A stretch of 53,759 bases of DNA from Kocuria sp. GTDB taxonomy: Bacteria > Actinomycetota > Actinomycetes > Actinomycetales > Micrococcaceae. The first letter of the stretch is position 1. The number at the start of each line of letters is the position of its first letter. The position numbers were made by a program, and so were the translations under genes. The stretch lies in the NCBI RefSeq assembly GCF_030530945.1, contig NZ_JAUMTZ010000002.1, positions 273,954 through 327,712 on the forward strand, given 5' to 3'. The notes below the pieces were generated by a model that ran no database searches, was not told the origin of the DNA, and was given only the letters and a program-made list of their open reading frames with translations. This document shows, in pieces, positions 15,054-23,911 of the stretch.

Positions 15054-17111
15054 TTGCTTCCCAACATTGGCCTGTTCTCCATCGTGTGGGTCACCGTCGC
15101 GCTCTTCCTCCCCGGCTACGGGTTGTGGAGAGCGCTGGCCGCCTCCCGGGCCCGTTCACTGCTCTTCGCCCCGTTGGGCTCGGCCGCCGTCCTGGGTGGC
15201 CTGGCCATGGTTCTCGGCCTTCTGCACCTGCCCTGGCACTGGGGCACGGTCCTTGCCGGGTGCGTGGTGGTCTGGGTTCTGGTCGCCGTCGTCATGGTGC
15301 TCGTGCGAGGGCGCAAGAACCGCGGGCTCAACCGTGGCTGGAGGGGCCACTTCCGCGATGTCTACCGTCGACCGGTGGACGCGGAGCACCCCATCCCGTG
15401 GCACGGTCTGCTGGTCGCCCTTCTGTCCGCCGGAATCGGCGGGTACCTCATCAGCACCCGGTTGCGGGACGTGATGTCCGGTGCAGGGTCTTTTCCCCAG
15501 CGTTTCGACGTGCTGTTCCACCTGAACGCCGTGAGGTTCATCCTCGACACGGGCAGCGCCTCGTCCCTGACTCTGGGGACGATGATCTCGCCCAGCAAGT
15601 CCTACTCCTTCTATCCCGCGCTGTGGCACAGCCTCGGGGCTCTGGCCATGGGGACCACCCACGACGACGTCTTCGTGGCCACCAATGCGGTGATCCTCGT
15701 GGTGTGCTGCGTCGTCTGGCCGCTCGCCCTTGTGACTGCTGTGGGAACGATCACGGGGTTCCGACCCCTGCCGCTGGTCGTGGCCGGGGTGGGTTCCGCA
15801 GCTTTCAGCTCCTTCCCGTTCGCTCTGCTGAACTACGGCCCTCTGCTGCCGAACATCCTGTCGCTGTCCCTCCTCCCCCTGGCAGTCGCCGTCATGGCTT
15901 CCCTCACGGGCGTCATCCGCAGGTTGCCCACCAGCAGGGGCCAGAGCGCGGTGGTCGTTCTCGCCACGGTCGGCGCACTCGGGGTCGCCCAGCCCAACGC
16001 CCTGGCGACCCTCCTGGTGGCCACCGCCCTGATGGTGGGGTGCCGCAGCGGGTGGCGCATCCGGCGGGCCGCCGAGAACTTCACGCACCCATCCCTGGTC
16101 CGTGGGAGCAGTGCTGGCCGCTACTACCGGAAACTGCTGATCGGGATCATCGTGATCCTGGCGACGGTGGCCGTGTTCGCGCTGATCTGGACCCTCCTGC
16201 AGACGGACTACAACCGTCGATCCGACACCGGCCTGACGACGGCCGTGGGACAAGCCCTCCTCCTCGCGCCCAACGGCCGTGACGAGATCCCCTGGGCGTA
16301 CGCCATCGGTTCGATCTCCGGTCTCATCGTGGCCGTCTGGCGCCGGAAGTATCTCTGGCTCGCGCTCCTGCACGTCAGCACGCTCGTTCTCTACATCTAC
16401 GCCGCCGGAGCACCCGATGCGGATTTCCGCACGTGGCTCGTGGGCCCGTGGTACGAGGACTCTCCCCGGTTGGCGGCGCTGTTCGCCATGACCGGTGTGA
16501 TGCTCACCGCCATACTGGTCACCTCCGTCGCGGATGTGTTCTTCCCCCTCCACATCGCATCGGACAGGGTCATGCGGTGGCGAGCCCCCAGTGAACTGGT
16601 TGTCGGGGTTGTTCTCTGCATTCTCATGCTGCCCGCCACCCAGGAGGTTCCCTTCCGCACGATGGACGTCTACCTGCGGGAGGCCTTTCACGTGGATGCT
16701 GGCTCATACGGGCTCACCCCCGACGAGCATGCACTCCTCACGCGTCTGGATCGCGACGTCCCCGAGGACGCTCTCATCGGGGTCAACCCGTGGACCGGAG
16801 CGAGCCTGGCCTACGGCGTCGCCGACCGCCACGTCACATCTCCCCACATCTTCACCCACCCGACGCCCGCCGAGGCCACCGTGAGCAAGGATCTGGGGGA
16901 TCCCTCAGCATCCGCCGAGGCATGCAGCGCGGTGCGTGAGTCGGGCATCGACTACGTCCTGGACTTCGGGGACCGAGCCCTGGTGCCCAGCACACCCGGC
17001 AGGTACGACTATCCCGCCTATTCGAATGTCCACGACGTCCCCGGCGACCACTACGAGGAGATCGACCGCCAGGGCGGCAGCGTCCTGTACAAGGTCGTGG
17101 GCTGCGGCTGA
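15054..17111 (+). CDS. Large polytopic membrane protein, DUF6541-like (GT-C-like)
   Basis: About 685 residues with some dozen hydrophobic segments over the first 540 residues and a soluble C-terminal domain of about 140 residues (from LREAFHVDAGSYGLTPDEHALLTRL to the end). The loop RFDVLFHLNAVRFILDTGSASSLT after the third or fourth helix, with acidic and His residues, resembles the catalytic first loop of GT-C glycosyltransferases, as in actinobacterial DUF6541 proteins. The C-terminal part (VPEDALIGVNPWTGASLAYGVADRHVTSPHIF) resembles the periplasmic domain of such proteins. I start at TTG 15054, which has GAAGGAA 6 bases upstream; longer versions extend into the opposite GT2 gene and lack membrane character. 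Neighbouring glycosyltransferases support a role in extracytoplasmic glycosylation using lipid-linked sugar. Confidence 0.72.
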   Translation: MLPNIGLFSIVWVTVALFLPGYGLWRALAASRARSLLFAPLGSAAVLGGLAMVLGLLHLPWHWGTVLAGCVVVWVLVAVVMVLVRGRKNRGLNRGWRGHFRDVYRRPVDAEHPIPWHGLLVALLSAGIGGYLISTRLRDVMSGAGSFPQRFDVLFHLNAVRFILDTGSASSLTLGTMISPSKSYSFYPALWHSLGALAMGTTHDDVFVATNAVILVVCCVVWPLALVTAVGTITGFRPLPLVVAGVGSAAFSSFPFALLNYGPLLPNILSLSLLPLAVAVMASLTGVIRRLPTSRGQSAVVVLATVGALGVAQPNALATLLVATALMVGCRSGWRIRRAAENFTHPSLVRGSSAGRYYRKLLIGIIVILATVAVFALIWTLLQTDYNRRSDTGLTTAVGQALLLAPNGRDEIPWAYAIGSISGLIVAVWRRKYLWLALLHVSTLVLYIYAAGAPDADFRTWLVGPWYEDSPRLAALFAMTGVMLTAILVTSVADVFFPLHIASDRVMRWRAPSELVVGVVLCILMLPATQEVPFRTMDVYLREAFHVDAGSYGLTPDEHALLTRLDRDVPEDALIGVNPWTGASLAYGVADRHVTSPHIFTHPTPAEATVSKDLGDPSASAEACSAVRESGIDYVLDFGDRALVPSTPGRYDYPAYSNVHDVPGDHYEEIDRQGGSVLYKVVGCG

Positions 17112-17141
17112 GCGTTCCCCCGATCCACGCCCCTCCGCATA

Positions 17142-17182
17142 ACGACGGCGCCGCGAGAGCAGGACTCTCGCGGCGCCGTCGT
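17142..17182. terminator. Strong bidirectional hairpin between convergent genes
   Basis: An 18-base arm beginning ACGACGGCGCC pairs perfectly with its complement after a 5-base loop. It lies 30 bases past the DUF6541-like stop and 20 bases past the end of the convergent ABC ATPase gene. No long T-tract is present. Confidence 0.8.
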
Positions 17183-17202
17183 CGTCCGGGCGGTGGTGGG
17201 GA

Positions 17203-18129
17203 TCAGCCCGCCAGGGGACCGTCCAGGTCCGGGTCGTACTGGGGCACGAACTCCTCGCCGCGCTCCTCGGCCTCCCTCGCCTGCCACTCGCGCTTGCGGC
17301 GCTTGTCCTCCAGCGCGCGGGCCAGACCCTCCTCGTGCTCCCGGCGGACGTCCTCCACCGGCTGGTTGCGCATGTGCGCCACTGCACCGTAGACGTCGCC
17401 GTCGAAGACCTTGGAACCGTGGTCCATGACGATCCCGCGCTCGCAGATGTCCATGACCAGGTTCAGGTCGTGACTCACCACCACGAGAGTCTTGCCGCGG
17501 CGCACCAGGTCCTTGATGCGGCCGATGCACTTCTTCTGGAACGGCTCGTCCCCGACCGAGAGGATCTCGTCCACCAGGAAGACCTCGGGGTCCGTGTGCA
17601 CGGCCACGGAGAACGCGAGGCGCAGGTACATGCCCGAGCTGTAGAACTTCACCTCGGTGTCGATGAACTCGGCGATCTCCGAGAAGGCCACGATGTCGTC
17701 GAACTTCTCGTCGATCTCCTCCTTGGTCATCCCGAGGATCGCGCCGTTGAGGTAGACGTTGTCCCGGCCCGTGAGGTCCGGGTGGAAACCGGCGCCCACC
17801 TCGATCAGCCCGGCCACCTTCTCCCGCGTGAGGATCTCCCCGGAGTCCGGGTTCATCACTCCGGAGATCATCTTCAGGGTGGTGGACTTGCCGGAGCCGT
17901 TGAACCCGAGGAGGGCCACGGTCTCGCCGTCGTGGATGTCGAAGGAGACGTCGTTCAGGGCCGTGAACTTGGCCGTGAGATCGCCCCTGCGGCCCTTCAC
18001 GAGCCACACGAACGCCTCCTTCATGGAGCGCGTGTGACGCAGCACGAACTCCTTGGTCATGTGCCGCACCCGGATGGCCAGATCCGCGTCCGTGTGCTGC
18101 GGGGTGTGCTGGGTGGCTGAACTAGGCAT
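17203..18129 (-). CDS. ABC transporter ATPase for polysaccharide export (Wzt/RfbE type)
   Basis: A 308-residue ATPase with Walker A GFNGSGKST, signature YSSGMYLRLAF, Walker B VFLVDEILSVGDEPFQKK and switch His in VVSHD. SSGM instead of LSGGQ and the LVDEILSVGD form are hallmarks of the polysaccharide/teichoic acid exporter branch (Wzt, TagH, mycobacterial Rv3781). It works with the permease, whose gene ends only 3 bases upstream, to flip a lipid-linked glycan across the membrane. The C-terminal 60 residues are highly charged (EEGLARALEDKRRKREWQAREAEERGEEF) and look helical; this is shorter than the carbohydrate-binding domain of Wzt O9a-type proteins, so substrate recognition by chain terminus is not indicated. 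Confidence 0.88.
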   Translation of the reverse strand: MPSSATQHTPQHTDADLAIRVRHMTKEFVLRHTRSMKEAFVWLVKGRRGDLTAKFTALNDVSFDIHDGETVALLGFNGSGKSTTLKMISGVMNPDSGEILTREKVAGLIEVGAGFHPDLTGRDNVYLNGAILGMTKEEIDEKFDDIVAFSEIAEFIDTEVKFYSSGMYLRLAFSVAVHTDPEVFLVDEILSVGDEPFQKKCIGRIKDLVRRGKTLVVVSHDLNLVMDICERGIVMDHGSKVFDGDVYGAVAHMRNQPVEDVRREHEEGLARALEDKRRKREWQAREAEERGEEFVPQYDPDLDGPLAG

Positions 18130-18132
18130 GGT

Positions 18133-19005
18133 TCACAGCTCCTGCGCGAAGTTGCCCTCTTGCGAGCGGAACAGACGGTCCGCCAGGAAGAAGAGGATCA
18201 GACTGGTGACGATGGCCAGCGGGGTCCACCCGGTGAGCAGGTGCGGGGGCACGTGCCAGATCTGGGGTGAGTCCGTGGTGGGGAACCAGAAGCCGTAGTG
18301 GAACAGCTCCACCGCCACCGTGAGCGGATTCACCATGTAGACGTAGTACACCCAGTCCCACAGCTTGTCCCGCACCATGGTCCACATGTAGAGCACGGGA
18401 GAGGCCCACGTGGACACCATGATGATGAGGTCCACGATGTTCTCCGCGTCCCGGAAGAAGACGTTGAACGTGGTGAACAGCATGCCCAGTGCGAGCGAGA
18501 ACACGGAGATGATCACAGTGCCCACCACCACGGCCAGCAGCTGCTTGATCCCGGGGTGCCATCCGGTCAGGAAGCACGCGAGCAGCAGGATGGCCAGCTG
18601 CGGCACGAAGTGGATCATCGCCACCAGCAGGTTGGACACGGGGAACAGCTGCCTGGGCAGGTAGATCTTCTTGAGCAGACCGCCGTTCGCGACCACGGAG
18701 CGTGAGGCGTTGCCGAAGACCTCCCCGAAGAGGTTCATCACCACGATGCCGGAGAAGAGGTAGACCGCGAAGTTCTCGATCCCCCGGTTCAGGTCCAGGA
18801 ACACGCCCATGGCGATGTAGAACACCAGGAACTGCACGCCGGGCTTGAGGTAGGACCACAGCAGGCCCAGCACGGTGCCGCGGTACCTGATCTGGATCTC
18901 CTTGTCCACGATCAGCCGCAGCAGGAACCTGTTGGCGAACACGTCCCTCAGGCCGCGGTCCTGTCCCGGGGGCCGCAAGTGCGTGGTGGGAGATTGGGTT
19001 TCCAT
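18133..19005 (-). CDS. ABC-2 type polysaccharide export permease (RfbD/Wzm type)
   Basis: A 290-residue permease with six hydrophobic segments. RFLLRLIVDKEIQIRYRGTVLGLLWSYLKP near the N-terminus is the ABC-2 polysaccharide exporter signature (Wzm, TagG, mycobacterial Rv3783). It pairs with the next gene to export a lipid-linked polymer. I choose ATG 19005 because AAAGGACGG precedes it; the longer in-frame start lacks such a site. It lies 102 bases after the GlfT2-like gene on the same strand, which indicates the exported polymer is the galactofuranan-like glycan. Confidence 0.88.
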   Translation of the reverse strand: METQSPTTHLRPPGQDRGLRDVFANRFLLRLIVDKEIQIRYRGTVLGLLWSYLKPGVQFLVFYIAMGVFLDLNRGIENFAVYLFSGIVVMNLFGEVFGNASRSVVANGGLLKKIYLPRQLFPVSNLLVAMIHFVPQLAILLLACFLTGWHPGIKQLLAVVVGTVIISVFSLALGMLFTTFNVFFRDAENIVDLIIMVSTWASPVLYMWTMVRDKLWDWVYYVYMVNPLTVAVELFHYGFWFPTTDSPQIWHVPPHLLTGWTPLAIVTSLILFFLADRLFRSQEGNFAQEL

Positions 19006-19107
19006 CTGCCGTCCTTTCCTGGCACGGTCCGTTCTTCCGGTGCGGGCACCGGACACGCGCCGACGCCGCACGCGCAGGTGGGCGTGCGGCGTCGAGCGGT
19101 GGCTGGA

Positions 19108-21138
19108 TTACTGTGCGGGGCCGTTCTCCGCGAAGGTGCGCGCCCACGCGTCCACCGACGTGATCTCCGGCAGCGCGGCGCGGTACTGCTCGCTCAGCGC
19201 GTCCCAGCGGGAGAGCAGCTCCGCGTGGAGCTTGACGCTCTCCGCCATGAGCTCACGCACCTGCGCCGGGTCCCGGCGGTACCAGGATGCCCCGGTGCCC
19301 TCCGCGTTGGAGACCACCGCCGAGTCCAGGGTGGCCAGGTAGGACCAGTGGCCGTCCATGTGTGCCACGCTGGCCTCCGGGTAGTCCTTCGCCATGCTGC
19401 GCACGGGACGCAGGGTCTGCTTCAGCACGGTGCGCACCGCCCACGGGATGAGCTGCGCCTTGGTGGGGGACTTGGGTGCCGCCATCGTCTTGGGCGGCTT
19501 GGCACGCCGCACCGGGGGCAGCTCCGCCGGGTCCTTGACCACGCGGGCGTCCGAGTACTGCTCCTTCATGGCGCGGATCTCGGGCATGCGCGTGGGCAGC
19601 ATCTCGTGCAGCCGCTCGGGACCCTCCAGCACGTCCTGGATGGCCAGCAGCACGGACTTGGCCGGGTAGTACTGCATGGAGACCACGTGCTTGGTGTCCG
19701 TGGTGATGGACTCGCGCAGCATCCGACCGCCCTTGGCGAACGGCGAGTGCAGCAGCGCGGCGATGAGCCGGTTGCGCTCGTGGAAGTAGGCCTGCCAGTC
19801 CACGGCGTCGTCCTTGTCCGCCCAGGACACGTGCCACACCGCGGCGCCCGGCAGCGAGATGGTGGGGTAGCCGGCCGCCTTGGCGCGCAGGGAGTACTCG
19901 GAGTCGTCCCACTTGATGAACACGGGCAGCGAGAGTCCGATGTCCTCCAGGATGCTGCGCGGTATCAGACACATCCACCAGCCGTTGTAGTCAGCGTCCC
20001 ACCGCCGGTGCAGCTTCGGCCGCGAGCGCAGGCCGCGCTCCGCGAAGTCGACGCCGCCGAGGTCCTCGATGGGACCCCAGAGGAAGCGGTACGGGTTCAC
20101 GACCTCCGCGTAGGCGTTGAGCAGCGGCTTGTTGTACATGTCGAACATGTGCCCGCCCACGATGGAGGGCGTGTGGCACATGTCGGCGAACGCCACGGCG
20201 CGCAGCACCCCCTCGGGCTCGAGCAGGATGTCGTCGTCGAGGATGAGGACGTAGTCGGACTTCTGCACGCCGTCCGGTGTTCTGCGGCCCTCCACCACCT
20301 CGTACATGTTGCGCGCGAAGCCGCCGGAACCGCCCATGTTGCCCTGTCGGATCATGCGCAGCTTTTCTCGCATCGCCGTCTCGGCGGAGGGGAAGTCGGG
20401 CTCGTCCTGGACCAGCTTGTTGCCCTGGTCCACGATGATCAGCTCGTCCAGCACCTCGTCGAGACCGTCCGCCTCGGCAATCGTCCGGATGGTGTTGACG
20501 CAGTAGTCGGGCCGGTTGAACGTGGTCACGCCGAGCGTCACCCGCCCCACGGGGCGGCCCTGGGACGGCACGAGCCATGACGCCGCGTCCAGGGTCATGC
20601 CCTCCTCGTCCGAGATCAGGTCGAACCAGTACCAGCCGCCGTCGCCGAAGGGCGCGAGGGTGAGCTCGAACTCGCACGTGGTGGAGCCCTCCACGCGGCG
20701 GTCCTCCACACGCTGGGACACCCCCCGGGCGTTGGAGCGGTACACGATCAGGGAACCGGCGCCGGAGGTCCGGACGCGGAGCACCACCGACTCGGCCACC
20801 GTCCACCGACGCCAGTAGGAGGCGGGGAAGGCGTTGAAGTACGAGCCGAAGGACACGCGACGGCCCGGGCGGATCCGGACCGAACGGCGGGAGATGATGT
20901 CGTCCGGGTGCTGGTTCGCGGTGTCGGAACCGGCGGACGAGGGCCCCTCCTTGTTGATGGGGCCGTCGATGTACAGCGGCAGGGCGTCCAGGTCCTTGTT
21001 GGCCGGGAACACCACCCGCGCGACCTCGCGCAGGTCCGTGGCCGTGCCGGGCTCGGAGGTGATCCTGGACAGGTACTCCTGGCCCTCGGTCCCGCCCGCC
21101 CCGGTCTGTCCCGCCCGCTTCGCGTTCTCCTGGCTCAC
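19108..21138 (-). CDS. glfT2: GlfT2-like galactofuranosyltransferase
   Basis: A 676-residue enzyme with the GlfT2 layout: an N-terminal beta-sandwich domain (about 1-195), a GT-A catalytic domain (VGRVTLGVTTFNRPDYCVNTIRTIAE, about 197-440) and a C-terminal helical domain. The metal site is LILDDDILLEP (DDD at 301-303); WDDSEY at 410-415 holds the likely base Asp pair and His436 in VWHVSW completes the metal ligands, as in mycobacterial GlfT2. That enzyme polymerises UDP-galactofuranose into galactan. The start overlaps the glf stop as ATGA, so supply and use of UDP-Galf are translationally coupled. It is somewhat longer than the Mycobacterium tuberculosis enzyme. Specificity and acceptor are inferred. 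Confidence 0.85.
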   Translation of the reverse strand: MSQENAKRAGQTGAGGTEGQEYLSRITSEPGTATDLREVARVVFPANKDLDALPLYIDGPINKEGPSSAGSDTANQHPDDIISRRSVRIRPGRRVSFGSYFNAFPASYWRRWTVAESVVLRVRTSGAGSLIVYRSNARGVSQRVEDRRVEGSTTCEFELTLAPFGDGGWYWFDLISDEEGMTLDAASWLVPSQGRPVGRVTLGVTTFNRPDYCVNTIRTIAEADGLDEVLDELIIVDQGNKLVQDEPDFPSAETAMREKLRMIRQGNMGGSGGFARNMYEVVEGRRTPDGVQKSDYVLILDDDILLEPEGVLRAVAFADMCHTPSIVGGHMFDMYNKPLLNAYAEVVNPYRFLWGPIEDLGGVDFAERGLRSRPKLHRRWDADYNGWWMCLIPRSILEDIGLSLPVFIKWDDSEYSLRAKAAGYPTISLPGAAVWHVSWADKDDAVDWQAYFHERNRLIAALLHSPFAKGGRMLRESITTDTKHVVSMQYYPAKSVLLAIQDVLEGPERLHEMLPTRMPEIRAMKEQYSDARVVKDPAELPPVRRAKPPKTMAAPKSPTKAQLIPWAVRTVLKQTLRPVRSMAKDYPEASVAHMDGHWSYLATLDSAVVSNAEGTGASWYRRDPAQVRELMAESVKLHAELLSRWDALSEQYRAALPEITSVDAWARTFAENGPAQ

Positions 21139-22322
21139 TGGTCCACTCCTCCACTGGTCAGGGGCGCACCGGCGGTGAAGTGCGGTGCGATCGTGTTGTC
21201 CACCATGGACAGGGCCGAGCCGATGGCCATGTGCATGTCCAGGTACTTGTACGTGCCGAGGCGCCCTCCGAAGAGCACCGAGGACTCGCCGCGGGCCAGG
21301 TCCCGGTACGCGAGCAGCTTCTCGCGGTCCTGCGAGGTGTTCACCGGGTAGTAGGGCTCGTCACCCTTCTCCGCGAACCGGGAGAACTCCCGCATGATCA
21401 CCGTGGCGTCCTTGGTGTAGTCACGCTCGGGGTGGAAGTGCCGGAACTCGTGGATGCGGGTGTAGGGGACGTCCGCGTCCGGGTAGTTCATCACCGAGGT
21501 GCCCTGGAAGTCCTCCATGTCCAGCACCTCCTCTTCCAGGTCGATGGTCCGCCAGGAGAGGTCGCCCTGCGCGTAGTCGAAGTAGCGGTCCACCGGGCCG
21601 GTGTAGACCACGGGGACCTGCCCCACCACGTTGGCCTTGGAGAACTCCTGCGTGTCGTCGAAGAAGTCCGTGTCCAGGCGCACGTCGATGTTCGGGTGGT
21701 CCGCCATGCGCTCGAGCCAGGCGGTGTAGCCGTCCACCGGCAGGCCCTCGTGGGTGTCGTTGAAGTAGCGGTTGTCGTACGTGTAGCGCACGGGCAGCCG
21801 GGAGATGATGGACGCGGGCAGGTCCTTGGGATCGGTCTGCCACTGCTTGCCCGTGTAGTGCTTGATGAACGCCTCGTACAGGGGGCGCCCGATCAGCTGG
21901 ATGCCCTTGTCGTTGAGGTTCTGCGGATCCGTCCCGGCCAGCTCTCCCGCCTGCTCGCGGATCAGCTCGCGGGCCTCTCCCGGGGAGTAGGCGGCACGGA
22001 AGAACTGGTTGATGGTCCCCAGGTTGATGGGCATGGGGAACACCTCGCCCTGGTGGCGGGTGTAGACCCGGTGCACGTAGTTGGTGAAGCCCGTGAAGCG
22101 GTTCACGTACTCCCACACGCGCTCGTTGGAGGTGTGGAAGAGGTGCGCGCCGTAGCGGTGGACCTCGATCCCGGTGCGCTCCTCGTTCTCGCTGTAGGCG
22201 TTGCCGCCCAGGTGGGGCCGCCGGTCGATCATGGTGACCTTCAAACCCAACTCGCGTGCGGCTCGTTCTGCCACGGTCAAACCGAACAGTCCTGAGCCCA
22301 CGACCACCAGATCAGTGTTCAT
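21135..22322 (-). CDS. glf: UDP-galactopyranose mutase
   Basis: A 395-residue FAD enzyme that converts UDP-galactopyranose to UDP-galactofuranose. The N-terminal dinucleotide motif VVGSGLFGLTVAERAA is followed by HLGGNAYSE; HRYGAHLFHTSNERVWEYVNRF, YTRHQGEVFPMPINL, KHYTGKQWQTDPKDLPASIISRLPVRYTYDNRYF and the C-terminal YKYLDMHMAIGSAL are strong family marks, including the flavin-contacting Arg and Tyr residues. AGGAGGGAC precedes the ATG by about 3 bases. It overlaps the GlfT2-like gene and starts the likely galactofuranan operon. Confidence 0.95.
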   Translation of the reverse strand: MNTDLVVVGSGLFGLTVAERAARELGLKVTMIDRRPHLGGNAYSENEERTGIEVHRYGAHLFHTSNERVWEYVNRFTGFTNYVHRVYTRHQGEVFPMPINLGTINQFFRAAYSPGEARELIREQAGELAGTDPQNLNDKGIQLIGRPLYEAFIKHYTGKQWQTDPKDLPASIISRLPVRYTYDNRYFNDTHEGLPVDGYTAWLERMADHPNIDVRLDTDFFDDTQEFSKANVVGQVPVVYTGPVDRYFDYAQGDLSWRTIDLEEEVLDMEDFQGTSVMNYPDADVPYTRIHEFRHFHPERDYTKDATVIMREFSRFAEKGDEPYYPVNTSQDREKLLAYRDLARGESSVLFGGRLGTYKYLDMHMAIGSALSMVDNTIAPHFTAGAPLTSGGVDQ

Positions 22323-22547
22323 GTGTCCCTCCTAGGGTCCTCCGCGATCCATGCACGGACATCGTCGTGGCTAAAAGTACCGGACACCGCTGGCCGCGGC
22401 CCGTGCGACTCGCGCCCGGGCGGGTGATGCGGCGGGTACCACGGCGCACGGTGAAGGGCACGCGGAGCCTGGCGGGCGACGTCGTTCTCCGCGCCCGCGC
22501 GCTCCGGCAGCCCCCCGGAGGGGCGCCGAGCTGTGCGGGTACCGGGA

Positions 22548-23729
22548 TCAGCCGCGCGCGCCCGCGAAGCCGCTGAGCACCCAGGCTGCGGCCGCGCGAC
22601 CGGACGCAGCCAGGGAGGCGTGCTCGCGAGCCCACTCGCTGCGCGGCCCGCGCATGGCCTCGCGGCGCCCCGAGGCGACGTCCTGGAGGGCCTGCTCCAT
22701 GACCTGCGCGACAGCCTCGGGCGTGAAGTCCACCGGCGTGCCGAGCTGGTTGTCCGTCACGAGGTCGGCGGCGACACCCACCCCGGCGAAGATGGACGGG
22801 GTGCCGCACGCCGCGGCGGCGTACAGCTTGGTGGGCTTGGAGAAGTCGTACCCGCGGTGGGGGATCACCGAGGCGAGCGCGGCCACCGAGCCGCGCATGA
22901 ACGCGGCGGTGCGCTCGCCCGGCTGCACACCGTGGAAGACCACGCTGCCCGGTGCCACCCGCGCGGCCACCTCCTGCACGCGAGCCAGGTCCGACCCGCG
23001 GCCCAGCACCTGCAGGGTCACCTCGGGGTGCTCGGGGAGGATGCGGGCCAGTGCCTCGATGAACAGGTCCATGCCCTGCCACTCCGAGATGGAGCCCGCG
23101 TAGACGAAGTAGGGACCAGGCACCGGCTCAGCGGGGCCCTCGGGGGTGAAGGTGGCGGTGTCGATGCCGTTCTCCGCCACGAACATCTTGTCCCACCGGG
23201 CGCCCGTGACGCGGTGCAGCTCCTCCCCCATGGCCTCGGACACGGTGATCACACCGCCGGCGCACCGCGCGGAGACGGACTCCGCGGCGCGCATCAACTG
23301 GGTGACGACGCCGGGGACGTCCATGTTCACGGTGGCGGAGGTCCAGATGTCCGGGCTGTACCAGATGTACGGACGACGCCGCAGCGCACTGGAGAGCCAC
23401 ACCGCGAGTCCCGTGGTGGGCGGCGGCTCGCTCACCACGATGTCCGCATCCATCACGAGCAGGCGGGCGAAGGCCTGGACGTCGAAGCTGAGGTACTGGG
23501 CCACCCCGCGGACGTAGTCCTCGCTGTCCCGCAGCACCGGGACCCGCACGATGTCGTAGGGCTCGTCCACGGGCGTGTCCGCCATCGACCGCGGCGGTCG
23601 GGTGGTGAGGACCGTGACCTGGGCTCCCTCGGCCGCGAATCCCCGAGCAAGAGCTGCCAGGCGGAACGAGGCCGCGGCGGGCTCGGGGAGGAAGATGCGG
23701 CTGACGATGACGACCTTGCGGGGTTTCAT
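22548..23729 (-). CDS. GT4 family glycosyltransferase
   Basis: A 393-residue GT-B fold enzyme: MKPRKVVIVSRIFLPEPAAASFRLAALARGFAAEGAQVTVLT at the N-terminus, FVYAGSISEWQGMDLFIEALA at the start of the second domain, and SKPTKLYAAAACGTPSIFAGVGVAADLV including the KLYAAAACGTP segment of the donor site. This is the WbuB/WcaI-like group. It lies 225 bases before glf on the same strand, so it may act in the same polymer, for example in linking or priming. A TAGGGG sequence precedes the ATG by 3 bases but is a poor Shine-Dalgarno. Sugar donor and acceptor are unknown. The 225-base gap to glf holds no feature I can name. Confidence 0.8.
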   Translation of the reverse strand: MKPRKVVIVSRIFLPEPAAASFRLAALARGFAAEGAQVTVLTTRPPRSMADTPVDEPYDIVRVPVLRDSEDYVRGVAQYLSFDVQAFARLLVMDADIVVSEPPPTTGLAVWLSSALRRRPYIWYSPDIWTSATVNMDVPGVVTQLMRAAESVSARCAGGVITVSEAMGEELHRVTGARWDKMFVAENGIDTATFTPEGPAEPVPGPYFVYAGSISEWQGMDLFIEALARILPEHPEVTLQVLGRGSDLARVQEVAARVAPGSVVFHGVQPGERTAAFMRGSVAALASVIPHRGYDFSKPTKLYAAAACGTPSIFAGVGVAADLVTDNQLGTPVDFTPEAVAQVMEQALQDVASGRREAMRGPRSEWAREHASLAASGRAAAAWVLSGFAGARG

Positions 23730-23911
23730 GGCCCCTACTGTCTCACGTCTGCGCTGATCGTGAGGTGGCCGCTGGGGGTGGGGGCGGACACTCCCGGGGC
23801 GCGCGGCACACGCACTGCACAGGGCGGGGCGTCGGTTCATGACATCGTGCCCCGTCCACCGATCGTGGTGCGGGGCGTGTCCCGAGAGCCGGGAGGATGT
23901 GGACTGCCGGC

